Shown here in pieces: positions 16,678-27,200 of a DNA stretch of 64,000 nt. Source of the DNA: Halopseudomonas sp002296055 (lineage in GTDB: Bacteria > Pseudomonadota > Gammaproteobacteria > Pseudomonadales > Pseudomonadaceae); the NCBI RefSeq assembly GCF_050876985.1, contig NZ_JBPAPP010000005.1; one strand, written 5' to 3'. The number at the start of each line of letters is the position of its first letter. The first letter of the stretch is position 1. A program made the position numbers and the translations under genes. The notes beneath the pieces are model-generated. The model ran no database searches, was not told the DNA's origin, and saw only the letters and a program-made list of their open reading frames with translations.

Positions 16678-16917
16678 ATGGCCCGCAAGAAAACCGCAGT
16701 GGACTTTGAGCAGTCGCTTGGCTCGCTGCAGGCACTGGTAGAACGTCTGGAAAGCGGCGATCTCAGCCTGGAAGAATCGCTCGCAGCCTTCGAGCAAGGC
16801 GTTGCCCTGACCCGCGACTGCCAACAGGCACTGAGCCAGGCCGAGCAGAAGGTGCAGCAGTTGATGGAAAACAACGGCGAGCTGCGTACCGAGCCGTTTG
16901 ACGGCGCCAGCGAATGA
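16678..16917 (+). CDS. xseB: Exodeoxyribonuclease VII small subunit
   Basis: 79-residue helical subunit (MARKKTAVDFEQSLGSLQALVERLESGDLSLEESLAAF begins the family pattern; the LESGDLSLEESL core is diagnostic). It partners XseA in single-strand DNA degradation. The ATG at 16678 follows GAGGT at good spacing; an upstream in-frame ATG lies in the promoter region. The end overlaps ispA by 4 bp (ATGA), the usual xseB-ispA-dxs arrangement. Confidence 0.95.
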   Translation: MARKKTAVDFEQSLGSLQALVERLESGDLSLEESLAAFEQGVALTRDCQQALSQAEQKVQQLMENNGELRTEPFDGASE

Positions 16918-17801
16918 GCGAGTTTGTCGATTACCTGAGCCTGTGCCAGCAGCGCATCAACGCCTACCTCGGCAGCCAACTGACTACCCCGCAACCCCGC
17001 CTTGAACGCCTGTACAGCGCCATGCGCTACAGCGTGGTCAACGGTGGCAAGCGGGTGCGTCCTCTGCTGGCCTACGCCAGCTGCGAAGCCTTGGGTGGTC
17101 AGGCAGAACAGGCTGACCCGGCCGCGGCCGCCGTCGAGCTGATTCACGCCTATTCGCTGATTCACGACGATCTACCAGCCATGGACGACGACGACCTGCG
17201 CCGCGGCCAGCCCACCTGTCACCGCGCCTATGACGAGGCGACCGCCATTCTGGCTGGCGACGGCCTGCAGGCACTGGCTTTTGAGCTACTGGCCGGCGCC
17301 ACCCACTGGCAACCCGCCACCCGCCTGCAGATGGTACAACTGCTGGGCCGCGCTGCCGGCCCGCAGGGTATGGTTGGCGGACAGGCTATTGACCTGGGCG
17401 CGGTGGGTGAACAGCTGGACCTGGCAACGCTGGAGTCCATGCACCGGCACAAGACCGGCGCCCTGATCCGCGCCGCCGTGCAGCTAGGCGCCTTGGCCAG
17501 CGAGCACGTGGATGACGCCCAGCTGGCCGCGCTCGGGCAATACGCCGAGAGCATCGGCCTGGCCTTTCAGGTGCAGGACGACATCCTCGATATCGAAAGC
17601 GACACCAGCGTACTCGGCAAACAGCAGGGCGCCGATCTGGCACGCGACAAACCCACCTACCCGGCGCTGCTTGGGCTCGATGGCGCTCACCGCCTGGCCG
17701 ATCAGCTGCGCGATCAGGCCATCAGCGCGGTCGACGGCTTCGGCCCTGCCGCCCAGCGCTTGCGCCAGCTGGCGGACTACATTGTCCAGCGGCGCTTCTG
17801 A
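16914..17801 (+). CDS. ispA: (2E,6E)-farnesyl diphosphate synthase
   Basis: Chain-elongating prenyltransferase that condenses IPP with DMAPP/GPP to FPP, feeding quinones and undecaprenol. The 295-residue protein has the first aspartate-rich motif DDLPAMDDDD and the second QVQDDILDIESD, both intact, with GGKRVRP for IPP binding. Translation is coupled to xseB through a 4-bp overlap. Confidence 0.97.
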   Translation: MSEFVDYLSLCQQRINAYLGSQLTTPQPRLERLYSAMRYSVVNGGKRVRPLLAYASCEALGGQAEQADPAAAAVELIHAYSLIHDDLPAMDDDDLRRGQPTCHRAYDEATAILAGDGLQALAFELLAGATHWQPATRLQMVQLLGRAAGPQGMVGGQAIDLGAVGEQLDLATLESMHRHKTGALIRAAVQLGALASEHVDDAQLAALGQYAESIGLAFQVQDDILDIESDTSVLGKQQGADLARDKPTYPALLGLDGAHRLADQLRDQAISAVDGFGPAAQRLRQLADYIVQRRF

Positions 17802-17894
17802 AACAACCCTACGCGCAGTTGGGCTATTGCACCGCATCAGTTAAACTGCGCACTTGTTTTCCGGCCACTGCGGTGGCAATCAGAGCCTTGTTTG

Positions 17895-19811
17895 ATGCCC
17901 ACCACTTTCCACGACATTCCGCCACAACGCCCCGCTACCCCTCTGCTGGACAGTCTCGAGGACACCGCGCAGCTGCGCGCCCTGGATGAGAGCCGGCTGG
18001 GTGAGCTGGCGGATGAGCTGCGGGCCTTCCTGCTGTGGAGCGTCGGCCAGACTGGCGGGCATTTTGGCGCCGGCCTGGGTGTGATCGAGCTGACCATCGC
18101 CCTGCACTACGTCTACCACACCCCGGACGATCGCCTGCTGTGGGATGTCGGCCATCAGGCCTACCCGCACAAGATCCTCACCGGGCGCCGCGAACAAATG
18201 GCCAGCCTGCGCCAGAAGGGCGGCCTGGCAGCCTTTCCGCGCCGTAGTGAAAGCCCCTATGACACCTTTGGCGTTGGCCATTCCAGCACCTCCATCAGCG
18301 CCGGCCTGGGCATGGCCATCGCCGCCGGATTGCAGGGCCTGGACCGCCGCACCGTAGCCGTCATTGGCGACGGCGCGCTGACCGCCGGCATGGCCTTCGA
18401 GGCGCTGAACCACGCCGCCGACGTAGAAGCCAACATGCTGGTAGTGCTGAACGACAACGACATGTCGATCTCGCGCAACGTGGGCGGGCTGTCCAATTAT
18501 CTGGCCAAGATTCTCTCCAGCCGTACCTACTCGCACATGCGCGAAGGCAGCAAAAAGGTGCTGTCGAAGATACCGCCGGCCTGGGAGCTGGCGCGCAAGA
18601 CCGAAGAGCACGCCAAGGGCATGCTGGTGCCCGGCACCCTGTTCGAAGAGCTGGGCTGGAACTACATTGGCCCCATCGACGGCCACGACCTGCCAACACT
18701 GGTGCGCACCCTGGCCAACATGCGCGAGCTCAAGGGCCCACAGTTTCTGCACGTGGTAACGCAAAAAGGCCACGGGTTCTCACCGGCCGAGGCCGACCCC
18801 ATCGGTTACCACGCCATTACCAAGCTGGAGCCCAAGCCAGCCGCGCCTGCTGGCGCCAGCAAGCCGAAGTTTTCCAATATTTTTGGCCAGTGGCTGTGCG
18901 ACATGGCCGAGCAGGACGAGCGCCTGATCGGCATTACCCCGGCCATGAAAGAAGGCTCCGACCTGATCGCCTTCAGCGAGCGCTTTCCCAAGCGCTACTT
19001 TGATGTCGCGATTGCCGAGCAGCACGCCGTCACGTTAGCTGCCGGCATGGCTTGCGAAGGTGCCAAGCCGGTTGTGGCCATTTACTCGACCTTCCTGCAG
19101 CGCGGCTACGATCAGCTGATCCATGACGTCGACGTGCAGAACCTGGACGTGCTCTTTGCCATCGACCGCGCCGGCCTGGTGGGCGAAGACGGCCCGACCC
19201 ACGCCGGCAGTTTTGACCTGTCATACCTGCGTTGCCTGCCAAACATGCTGATCATGGCCCCGGCCGATGAAAACGAAACCCGGCAGATGCTGACCACCGG
19301 CTACCTGCATAAAGGCCCGGCGGCCGTGCGTTATCCGCGCGGCACCGGCCCGGGCGTAGCCATCGACCCGGCGCTGGAGCCCCTGCCCATCGGCAAGGGC
19401 CTGATCACCCGCCAGGGTGAAAAGGTCGCCATTCTCTGCTTTGGCACTCTGCACCAGCACGCCATGAAGGCCGCCGACGCGCTGAACGCGACCGTTGCCA
19501 ACATGCGCTTCGTCAAACCGCTGGACCACGCGCTGATCGCCGAATTGAGCGCCAGCCACGATCTGCTGGTTACCGTCGAAGAGAACGCCGTCATGGGCGG
19601 CGCTGGCAGCGCCGTTAACGAATGGCTGCTGGCCGAGGGCATCAGCGTGCCAGTGCTTAACCTCGGTCTACCCGATATCTACGTTGAGCACGCCAAGCCG
19701 GCCCAGATGCTGGCCGAATGCGGCCTGGATGCCGCCGGCATTGAAGCGGCCATTCATCACCGGCTGAGCACCATCCCTGAGCCGGATCAGGGGCTTGACC
19801 CCGTCGACTGA
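17895..19811 (+). CDS. dxs: 1-deoxy-D-xylulose-5-phosphate synthase
   Basis: Thiamine-diphosphate enzyme that opens the MEP isoprenoid pathway from pyruvate and glyceraldehyde-3-phosphate. 638 residues with GDGALTAGMAFEALN (ThDP/Mg site), the IAEQHAVT catalytic glutamate region and a transketolase C-terminal domain. ATG 17895 is preferred over the TTG immediately before it. The ribosome-binding site is weak, which may suit coupling to ispA 93 bp upstream. In P. aeruginosa the next gene is a BtuF-like protein; here about 11.5 kb intervenes. Confidence 0.97.
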   Translation: MPTTFHDIPPQRPATPLLDSLEDTAQLRALDESRLGELADELRAFLLWSVGQTGGHFGAGLGVIELTIALHYVYHTPDDRLLWDVGHQAYPHKILTGRREQMASLRQKGGLAAFPRRSESPYDTFGVGHSSTSISAGLGMAIAAGLQGLDRRTVAVIGDGALTAGMAFEALNHAADVEANMLVVLNDNDMSISRNVGGLSNYLAKILSSRTYSHMREGSKKVLSKIPPAWELARKTEEHAKGMLVPGTLFEELGWNYIGPIDGHDLPTLVRTLANMRELKGPQFLHVVTQKGHGFSPAEADPIGYHAITKLEPKPAAPAGASKPKFSNIFGQWLCDMAEQDERLIGITPAMKEGSDLIAFSERFPKRYFDVAIAEQHAVTLAAGMACEGAKPVVAIYSTFLQRGYDQLIHDVDVQNLDVLFAIDRAGLVGEDGPTHAGSFDLSYLRCLPNMLIMAPADENETRQMLTTGYLHKGPAAVRYPRGTGPGVAIDPALEPLPIGKGLITRQGEKVAILCFGTLHQHAMKAADALNATVANMRFVKPLDHALIAELSASHDLLVTVEENAVMGGAGSAVNEWLLAEGISVPVLNLGLPDIYVEHAKPAQMLAECGLDAAGIEAAIHHRLSTIPEPDQGLDPVD

Positions 19812-19837
19812 AAGCCCTAGAGTCCCGCCGATTAAAA

Positions 19838-20012
19838 TGCGTCAGGTGCCTGCCCTGTGAAGGGGTGGGTGAAACGGGAAGTCGGTTCAAGTCCGACACT
19901 GCCCCCGCAACGGTAAGAAGTCGCAGGCTAGCCCTGCAGCCGCAATCAACCGCCACTGTATCCACGGGAAGGCGATTGCGACCGACTTCAAGTCCGGAGA
20001 CCGGCCTGCCGC
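19838..20012 (+). ncRNA. Cobalamin riboswitch
   Basis: Adenosylcobalamin-type aptamer in the 338-bp dxs-btuB gap. The conserved B12 box is visible as GCCACTG (19952-19958) followed by GGGAAGG (19966-19972). The other conserved blocks are GGTGCC, GGGAA, CCCCCGCAACGGTAA and AGTCCGGAGACCGGCCTGCC near the 3' end. It should lower btuB expression when cobalamin is abundant. A 9-bp perfect hairpin (20015-20038) follows directly. Confidence 0.95.
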
Positions 20013-20111
20013 CCGACAGCACCCGTAGAGGTGCTGTCTGCCAACGTGACGCGGAGGGCGCCACCGGTCAGCACGGTCGCCGGTGTCATGCCTCGACCAC
20101 TGCCCGCTTTT

Positions 20112-20144
20112 GTCCTCGGCTCAGACTGATCCAGCCCCGAGGAC
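20112..20144 (+). promoter_or_regulatory. Shine-Dalgarno sequestering stem before btuB
   Basis: GTCCTCGG (20112-20119) is a perfect 8-bp complement of CCGAGGAC (20137-20144), which contains the btuB SD 5 bases before the ATG at 20150. This is consistent with translational control downstream of the cobalamin aptamer. No U-tract follows, so a terminator mechanism looks less likely. Which alternative pairing the aptamer controls is inference. Confidence 0.65.
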
Positions 20145-20149
20145 ACACC

Positions 20150-22003
20150 ATGAAGAACGCCCTGCTCCTGCTACCCGGCCTGCTCGCCTGCGCCGTTGCT
20201 CAGGCCAACGATGCACTCGACCTGCCTGATACCATCGTTACCGCTTCGCGCATTGAGCAGCCACGCGAAGCTGCCCTGTCTGCCAACACCGTCTTCGACC
20301 GCGATGATATCGAACGCCTGCAGGCGCGTAGTGTGCCGGAACTACTTCGCCGCGTTCCAGGCGTTCAACTGAACAGCAACGGAGGCGTGCTCTCATACTT
20401 CGTGCGCGGCAGCAACACCGCTCAGACTCTGGTATTGGTGGACGGACAACGTATCGCCTCGGCCACAACGGGCGGCGCTCGACTGGACTACCTGAACATC
20501 GACAATATCGAGCGCGTTGAAGTGGTACGCGGCCCACGTTCGGCTGTCTATGGTGCCGACGCCATCGGCGGCGTCATCCAGATTTTCACCCGCCAGGGCC
20601 AAGCTGGCCTGCAGCCTACCATCCGGCTGGGCGTCGGCAGCAACAACACATTCGAGCGCAGCGTTGATATCAGCGGTGGCAACGAAAAAAGCCGCTTTAT
20701 CCTAGGCGCCACCCTGAATGAAACAGAAGGTTTTGACCTAACTGAAGATAACCTTGGCAACGACCGCGATGACGACGGCCAACGCACCAAGAGCTATTTC
20801 GCTCGCTTTGACCACTCCTTCAACGAAGACTGGAGTGCGGGCCTCAGCGTCAACGAGCAGAATGGTAAAAGCGAGTTTGACGACGCCTACGAGTTCAACC
20901 CGGCCAACCCGGAAAACCAGTTCCGCGTGCGCGGCTACGCTGCCTACCTGCAAGGCCAACTGACCAGCGGCTGGCGCAGCCGCCTGGAGCTGGGCAGCAG
21001 CGAAGACCGCAACAAAACCGTTGGTTCTCGCTTCAATGACGGCCAGATCAAAACCGAGCGCCACTCTGCCAGCTGGCTGAACTACATCGACCTGTCTGCT
21101 GACCAGCAGCTCAACGTAGGCGCAGACTGGCAACGCGACAAGCTGGACGCCACCAGCGGCTACACCAAAGACCGTCGTGAAAACATCGGCCTGTTCGCGC
21201 AGCACAGCTGGACCGGGGAGCGCCTCAGCACCGAACTGGGCGTGCGCCACGATGACAATCAGCACTTTGGTGAGCACGACACCTGGAACGCCGCCTTGTC
21301 TATTCCGAGCGGAGACAGCCAGCAGTGGATTGTCAGCTATGCCACCGCCTTCCGCGCACCGACGTTCAACGACCTCTACGCGCCGCCAGGCTGGGGTGGC
21401 AATCCTGCCCTCGATCCCGAACGCTCCCGGACCTTCGAGCTGCAATGGCGTGGCGACCTGCTGGACAGCCAGTGGGAAGCCTCTGTTTATCGCACCGACA
21501 TCAAGGACCTGATTGTCTGGGACTCCAGCACGTTCCAGATGAACAACGTCGACGAAGCCCGCATCAACGGACTTGAGCTGGCAGTGACCACCGACCTGAT
21601 GGGTTGGGCCTCACGTACCAGCGTCAGCTTTATCGACCCGCGTGACCGTCAGACCGGCAAAACCCTGCAATTACGTGCAAAACGTACTCTGACCAGCGAC
21701 CTGGATCGTCAGTTTGGTGACTTCGGCGTGGGCGCGACCTGGGCGCTGTTCAGCGAGCGCTTTGCCAATGCCGCCAACAGCAGCACGCTGGCTGGTTACG
21801 GCACGCTCGATCTGCGCGCCAACTGGCAAGCGACAACATCAACCCGCTTGGATCTGAAAGTCAGCAACGTGCTGGACCGCGACTACCATCTTGGCACCTA
21901 CCAGCGCGCCACTGGCCCCTGGCCCGCGCCGTCTATCGACTACAGCTACAAGGAACAAGGCCGCGCAGCCCTGCTAAGCGTGATCTGGACACCGCAGCTG
22001 TAA
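20150..22003 (+). CDS. btuB: TonB-dependent vitamin B12 outer-membrane receptor
   Basis: 617-residue TonB-dependent receptor. A signal peptide ends around ACAVAQA (residues 12-18), followed by the TonB-box-like DTIVTASR. The plug domain follows (RRVPGVQLNSNGG, VVRGPRSAVYGADAIGG), then a 22-strand-type barrel ending in a C-terminal hydrophobic residue (WTPQL). The barrel is the usual BtuB length. The upstream cobalamin riboswitch makes the substrate call strong. BtuF-like protein at 31412 is the likely periplasmic partner. A terminator follows at once. Confidence 0.93.
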   Translation: MKNALLLLPGLLACAVAQANDALDLPDTIVTASRIEQPREAALSANTVFDRDDIERLQARSVPELLRRVPGVQLNSNGGVLSYFVRGSNTAQTLVLVDGQRIASATTGGARLDYLNIDNIERVEVVRGPRSAVYGADAIGGVIQIFTRQGQAGLQPTIRLGVGSNNTFERSVDISGGNEKSRFILGATLNETEGFDLTEDNLGNDRDDDGQRTKSYFARFDHSFNEDWSAGLSVNEQNGKSEFDDAYEFNPANPENQFRVRGYAAYLQGQLTSGWRSRLELGSSEDRNKTVGSRFNDGQIKTERHSASWLNYIDLSADQQLNVGADWQRDKLDATSGYTKDRRENIGLFAQHSWTGERLSTELGVRHDDNQHFGEHDTWNAALSIPSGDSQQWIVSYATAFRAPTFNDLYAPPGWGGNPALDPERSRTFELQWRGDLLDSQWEASVYRTDIKDLIVWDSSTFQMNNVDEARINGLELAVTTDLMGWASRTSVSFIDPRDRQTGKTLQLRAKRTLTSDLDRQFGDFGVGATWALFSERFANAANSSTLAGYGTLDLRANWQATTSTRLDLKVSNVLDRDYHLGTYQRATGPWPAPSIDYSYKEQGRAALLSVIWTPQL

Positions 22004-22022
22004 CCAGCCAGGCAACACCACC

Positions 22023-22053
22023 AAGCCCCGCCACCGAGCGGGGCTTGTTTTTG
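22023..22053 (+). terminator. Rho-independent terminator of btuB
   Basis: Perfect 9-bp stem AAGCCCCGC / GCGGGGCTT with a 6-base loop, followed by GTTTTTG. It ends the riboswitch-btuB transcript before the mks operon. Confidence 0.9.
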
Positions 22054-22169
22054 TGGCGCCCAGCTTGACCACAACGTGCGCCGTATCCCGCGCTCGTCGC
22101 CCCAATTTGCCGCCCGGCACCGGGGTTCAGGCATAATGCGTCTTTGTCCGAACCGGAATTCGACGCCAG

Positions 22170-23609
22170 ATGTTTTTTACCAACGAGCGACTGCAGTTTT
22201 TCCGCCCGCTCACCAGCAAATACCGCGAACAGATAGTCGAGTGCCTGCGCCTGCTGCACGAGCGGCTGTACAGCGCCCGCGCCGACTACGGCGAATCGCT
22301 CAAGCGCGAGCAGGTGCTGGATATCTTCAGCGAAGCGCTGGAACGCGCGCCGCTATTAGAAAGCGAAGACGAAGATGCCAGCCGCTTCAAGAGCAACCGC
22401 GAGCAGGCCAGCTGGATTCTCACCAGCCTGATCGAAAACGGCTGGCTGGAGCGCCAGGTAGATCAGGCGACCTTCCAGTCCACTTACCCGTTCAGCCGCA
22501 TGGGCCGGCTATTTGCGCAGTCACTGGCTGAAGCTGATGGCCGCAACACCCGCACCCGCCACCGCAATACGCGCAACACCCTCAACGCGTTGTCGGCTTT
22601 TGCCGAGCACGGCGAGGTGTATGACCTGCTCGACGCCCACGAATACGCCGAACGCATCATCGCCGACTTCACCGACATCATCGCCGAGCTGGAGGAGCGC
22701 AAGCGCCAGCTGGTGCGCGAGGTCGAGGCGCAGCAACTGGTGCAGCAGGCCAGCGATCAGTTCTTCGACTTTATGGAGCGCCGCTTCCAGCCAGACCTGG
22801 CCGTGCGCCTGTCGGCCGACAGCGTCGAGAAGCACCGCGAACGCATTCAGGATGTGATTGCCCGTATTCGCCGCAAGCCGCGCGAATGGAAGGCCGAGGC
22901 CGAGCGCGAGCTGCGCCGCCTGGCGCCGGACCTTCTCGTTGACGAGCGCAGCTCGATTCTCTGGCAGTTGCTGGACGGTATCGAAGGCTGCCTGCGCAAC
23001 GCCGCCGACATCATGCTGCCGGCCCTGCGCCGCACGCTGCAGAGCTTCACCCAGCGCGCCGACATCATCATCCGTCAACTCAGCTACCTGCACAGCCAGA
23101 AGCACAGCGACATCGTTGGCCTGTGCCGCGAGCTGTCGGCCCTGCCCGCCGAGGAGCAGGCCGCACGCCTTGCCGCCGCCGGCGAGGAAATGGCGGTGGT
23201 TAATCTGGCGCTGATCGATCCGGGCCAGGTGAAGCTGCGCGAGCGCCGCGAACGCCCGCCGGTACACAGCCTGATGGAAAGTCTGGACGCACCGGAAGAC
23301 GACACCCTGCGTACGCTGGCGGTCAATCAGTTGCTCGACAAGGCCTTCAACGTCAACGCCAGCGGCCTGCGCAATTACCTGCGCGCCGCCTTGGGTAGCG
23401 GCAGCCAACTCAACACCCGCGACCTGCCGATCAACAGCGCCACCGACCTGCTTGCCCTCAGCCACGTGATCGCGCTGGCCAGCGCCGAGCACGCCGCCAG
23501 TGGGCTGCGCGTGCGCATTGAGCCGAGCGGCGAGACCATCAGCAACGAAACCTATTTTGATCGCCGTGACGGCTTTATCATCGATCTGGAACATGACGAA
23601 CATGCGTGA
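22170..23609 (+). CDS. mksF: MksF/JetA-like kleisin of an SMC-like condensin
   Basis: 479-residue helical protein resembling the JetA/MksF (DUF5716-type) subunit. It has winged-helix-like N-terminal sequence (about 45-115), a long coiled region (160-270) and a C-terminal domain. In MksBEF complexes the kleisin bridges SMC heads. In Wadjet it is JetA. The gene order kleisin-MksE-SMC, with overlaps, matches both. The closing codons overlap the next gene. Sequence alone does not decide between housekeeping MksF and defence JetA. Confidence 0.8.
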   Translation: MFFTNERLQFFRPLTSKYREQIVECLRLLHERLYSARADYGESLKREQVLDIFSEALERAPLLESEDEDASRFKSNREQASWILTSLIENGWLERQVDQATFQSTYPFSRMGRLFAQSLAEADGRNTRTRHRNTRNTLNALSAFAEHGEVYDLLDAHEYAERIIADFTDIIAELEERKRQLVREVEAQQLVQQASDQFFDFMERRFQPDLAVRLSADSVEKHRERIQDVIARIRRKPREWKAEAERELRRLAPDLLVDERSSILWQLLDGIEGCLRNAADIMLPALRRTLQSFTQRADIIIRQLSYLHSQKHSDIVGLCRELSALPAEEQAARLAAAGEEMAVVNLALIDPGQVKLRERRERPPVHSLMESLDAPEDDTLRTLAVNQLLDKAFNVNASGLRNYLRAALGSGSQLNTRDLPINSATDLLALSHVIALASAEHAASGLRVRIEPSGETISNETYFDRRDGFIIDLEHDEHA

Positions 23610-24267
23610 CGCGCTGGACCACCACCTCAACGAACGCGGCCTGAGTGCCGAGGACTTTTCCGAGCTGATGATCCGCCTGCTCGACCGCGGCGTCCTCTGC
23701 CGCGACGAAAGCAACCGCGAGGCCGAGCTCTACGACCGCTACCTGCAGGCCGCCGAACTGGTCGAGGACTATCTTTCGGTGCTGCGCATCCGCGTGCTGC
23801 ACGAGCCGCGCTTCAATCTGGTTCGGGTGTTCCCGCCGGGTGCGGAAGTGCCCGGTCTGGTCGATGCCGACGACAGTTTTGGCAGCGGCCTGCGCGAGCG
23901 CCTCAACCAGCAGGAAGTGGCGCTGATTCTGGTGTTGCGCGCCGAGTACGACAAGGCTCTGCGCGAAGGTCAGGTCGACGAGTTCGGCCAGGTCATGCTC
24001 TCGCTCGAAGCGCTCAACCTGAGCAGTCGCAACCTGCTGGGCCGCTCGCTGCCGGAACAGCAGAGCGAACGTCGCAACCTGCTGCGTCGCCTGCGCCAGC
24101 TCAGGTTGATCCGCAGCCCCAGCGATGCCGAGCTGGATAGCGGCGAAGCCTGGCTGACCATTCGCCCCGGCATCATCAGCCTGGTGACCGACAGCGCGCT
24201 AGCCCAGCTTGCCAGCCCCGAGATTGAAGACACAGAAGACCAACCGTCCGCCGAGGAGAACAACTGA
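23602..24267 (+). CDS. mksE: MksE/JetB-like subunit (DUF4194)
   Basis: 221 residues from ATG 23602 (MRDALDHH); ATG 23593 three codons earlier is possible, but its SD would be only 2 bases away. The protein is acidic and helical with a KITE/winged-helix look (LSAEDFSELMIRLLDRGVL, LRQLRLIRSP near the end). MksE/JetB dimers bind the kleisin. It overlaps mksF by 8 bp and mksB by 1 base (TGATG), so the three are made in a coupled manner. Confidence 0.8.
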   Translation: MRDALDHHLNERGLSAEDFSELMIRLLDRGVLCRDESNREAELYDRYLQAAELVEDYLSVLRIRVLHEPRFNLVRVFPPGAEVPGLVDADDSFGSGLRERLNQQEVALILVLRAEYDKALREGQVDEFGQVMLSLEALNLSSRNLLGRSLPEQQSERRNLLRRLRQLRLIRSPSDAELDSGEAWLTIRPGIISLVTDSALAQLASPEIEDTEDQPSAEENN

Positions 24268-27200
24268 TGTATCTGAAGCGTTCGATTACCGTCAACTGGG
24301 GCAACCTGCCGGTCGAAGAGCTGGAATACGGCCCGGTCAACCTGTTCTCCGGCGGCAACGGCTCCGGCAAGACCACCGCAGCAGATGCCCTGCAAACGCT
24401 GATGACCGCCGCCCACGACAACCTGTTCAACTACAACCCGGGCCAAGACGAAACCACCCAGCGCGGCCGTGGCGGCAAGCAGGTGCGTACCCTCGCCTCC
24501 TACGTGCTCGGCTGTGACGACGGCGCCTACGCCCGCCCTTGGGATACCGACGGCTACATCGCCGGGGTGTTCCACCCGACCCGTGGCGAGACCGCCGAAC
24601 CCTTTACCGCGGTGATCGGCGTGCGTGCCCATCTGGACGCCGCCGGCAGCAGCCGCCAGGCGCGGCAGGACGAACTGCTGCTGATGATCATCCCCGGTGA
24701 AATGCTGTCGCTGTCGCACTTTCTGCGCGAGCAGGAAGACGGCCGCCACGTGATCGCCGTGACCGAACTGCCGGGCCTGCTGCGCAAGCAGTTCAGTGCC
24801 CAGCAGATCGAAGTCTACGACCGCAAGAGCGCCTATCTGGCCCGTTTGTACGCCGCCCTGCGCGGCCGCCGCGATGCGCTGTCGACCCGCGAAGCGAAGA
24901 ACGCCGCGCGCACCTTTGCCAACTTCATGGCCTACAAACCGGTCAAATCCATCGACCAGTTTGTTGCAGAGGAAGTGCTGGAGCCGCGCGAGTTTGGCGA
25001 CACCATCAAACGCATCCGCGAGTTGCTGCGCACCGTTCATGGCATGGAGCAGGAAGCCGCGCGCGTGCGTCAGGCGGTTGAGCTGCTGTCGCTGACTACC
25101 AGCCAGACGACCCAGTATCTGGACAGCTGGCTGGAGCGCACCGGGCTGGAATACGCCGCCGCCGCTCAAGCCTGGCAGAACAACCAGCAAGGCTATCTGG
25201 CCGCCAAGCAGGAACAGCAGCAACTCGCCAGCCAGCTCGAAGCCCTGCAGGAAGACCAGCGCCTGACCACCGAGCGTCTCGGCCAGGCGCACCACGAACT
25301 GGTACAGCTCGAAGCCCGCCGTCAGGGCATTCCGGCGTTGCAGAACAAAGATCAACTGGAACAGCGCCAGCGCCAGCTGAGCGAACAGCTGCGCAATGCG
25401 GTGCCCGGCCTGCTGACCCAGGCCCATCAGCGCGACCGCAACCTGGTCGCCCTGCAATCCGCCGGCGCCCTGTTGTCGCAACACAGCCTCAGCCAGTCGA
25501 TTCCGCAGCTGGCCAGCCGCGGCTGGCGCGACGCCAGCGCTGCAGTGCTGGCCGCCGAGCGCGAACCGGTCGCCGACCTCAACCAACTGCTGGCCCGCGA
25601 CTGGATAGACCTGACCCCGCTGGACGCCGGCCTGGACGCCATTCGCAGCCAGCAACGCGCCCACAACCAACTGGCCGAGCGCCTGCGCGATCAGGACAGC
25701 GAAGGCGCCAGCCTGCTGCAGCGCGTCGACCGCCTGGTGCAGGAGCGCACCAGCGCGCTGAACAACCTGGACCGTCAGGTCAGCCAGATTCGCCACCAGA
25801 TCAGCACCCTGCAGAGCAGCCGCGTGACCTACCCCGCGTACGTCGAAGAAGCGCTGCTGGCGATCCGCAAGCAATGCCCGCAGGCCGACCCTCGCGTACT
25901 TTGCGACCACGTAGAAGTGCTCGACCCGGATTGGCAGATGGCTATCGAGGGCTATATCGGCGGCAGTCGCTACGCCATTCTGGTCGAGCCAGAATACGAA
26001 GCAGAAGCCATCCGCATCGTGCGCCAGATGAACAGCCGCGAGCGCAACCGAGCGCGGGTGATTCAGGGCAGCAAGGCCAAGCAGGACGCCGAACGCATCA
26101 ACCTGCCGAACGACTCGATCCTGCAGGTCATGCGCTTCAGTCACCGCGTTGCCGAGTATTACCTGCAGGCGTCCTACGCCACGGTCGCCCGGGTGGCCGA
26201 CGCCGGCGCGCTGCGCCAGACCCGCCGCGGCATCACCCGCGACGGCATGGGCTCTGGCAACTACGCGCTGTTCCGCTGCGATATCGACGACAGCCAGTTG
26301 GTATTCGGCGCCGCCGCCCGCGAGCGCAACCTGCGCGCGCAGGAGCAGCGCCTGCACGATCTGGATCTGCAGCAGCATCAACTGCGCCGCGAACTGGAAG
26401 GCCTGCGTGAGCTGGCCCGCCAGCTAGGCCAGATTGCCCCGCTCGATTACGCCGCCCGCGCCAGCGAGCTGCTCGACAGCCAGCGCCAACTGCGCGAGGT
26501 AGAGCAACAACTGGAAGCGCTCGACCTGGGCGCCCACCACGATCTGGAAGCGGAGCAGCAGCGGGTTACCCTGCGCCACCGCGAGCTGGAACTGCACGGC
26601 AAGGACCTGGACGTACAGCTCGGCCGCCTGCAGGAAAAACAAGTCAGCATCGGCCAGCGCATTACCCACTTTGCCGACCAGAGCGACGCCCTGCTCGATG
26701 CCCGCGACAAGGCCGAACAATACCTGCTGGATGCGGCTGCTCAGGTGCCGGGGCTCGATCCACAGGCACGGCTGGAGCAACTCGACGCCATGCTGGAGCA
26801 GCGCGGTGGCCAGTTCGACTTTATCGCCGACGCGCAAGCACTGACCAGCAGCCTGCACCGTCAGGTCGCCGACCTGCAGCGCGCCATCGAGCACTACAAC
26901 GAGCAGGCCCAGCCCGCCGATCAGGTACTCGCCGACACCCCGGCCGAACTGCACAGTCTGGCCTTCTTCCGCCATGTCGGCGCGCTGCATCAACAGCTCG
27001 ACAACCTGCACAACCGCCTGCGCAACAACGTGCTGCTGGCCAAGCAGGAGCAGCTCGCCAGTCTGCGCGACAGCTTCAACACCACCTTCGTCAGCGACCT
27101 CTGCCACGAGATTCATCAGGCCATCAACGACGGCCGTCGCACACTGGAGCAGCTGAACAAGGAGCTGGAGCACCACCGCTTCGGCGCCGACCGCGAGCGC

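Noticed and set aside
23970..26381. An 803-codon open frame on the minus strand under mksE/mksB, and other long antisense frames such as 647-1684 (+) and 12062-13480 (-)
   Set aside because: They mirror strongly conserved genes on the opposite strand and show low-complexity compositions typical of antisense frames in GC-rich DNA. No start context or homology supports them.
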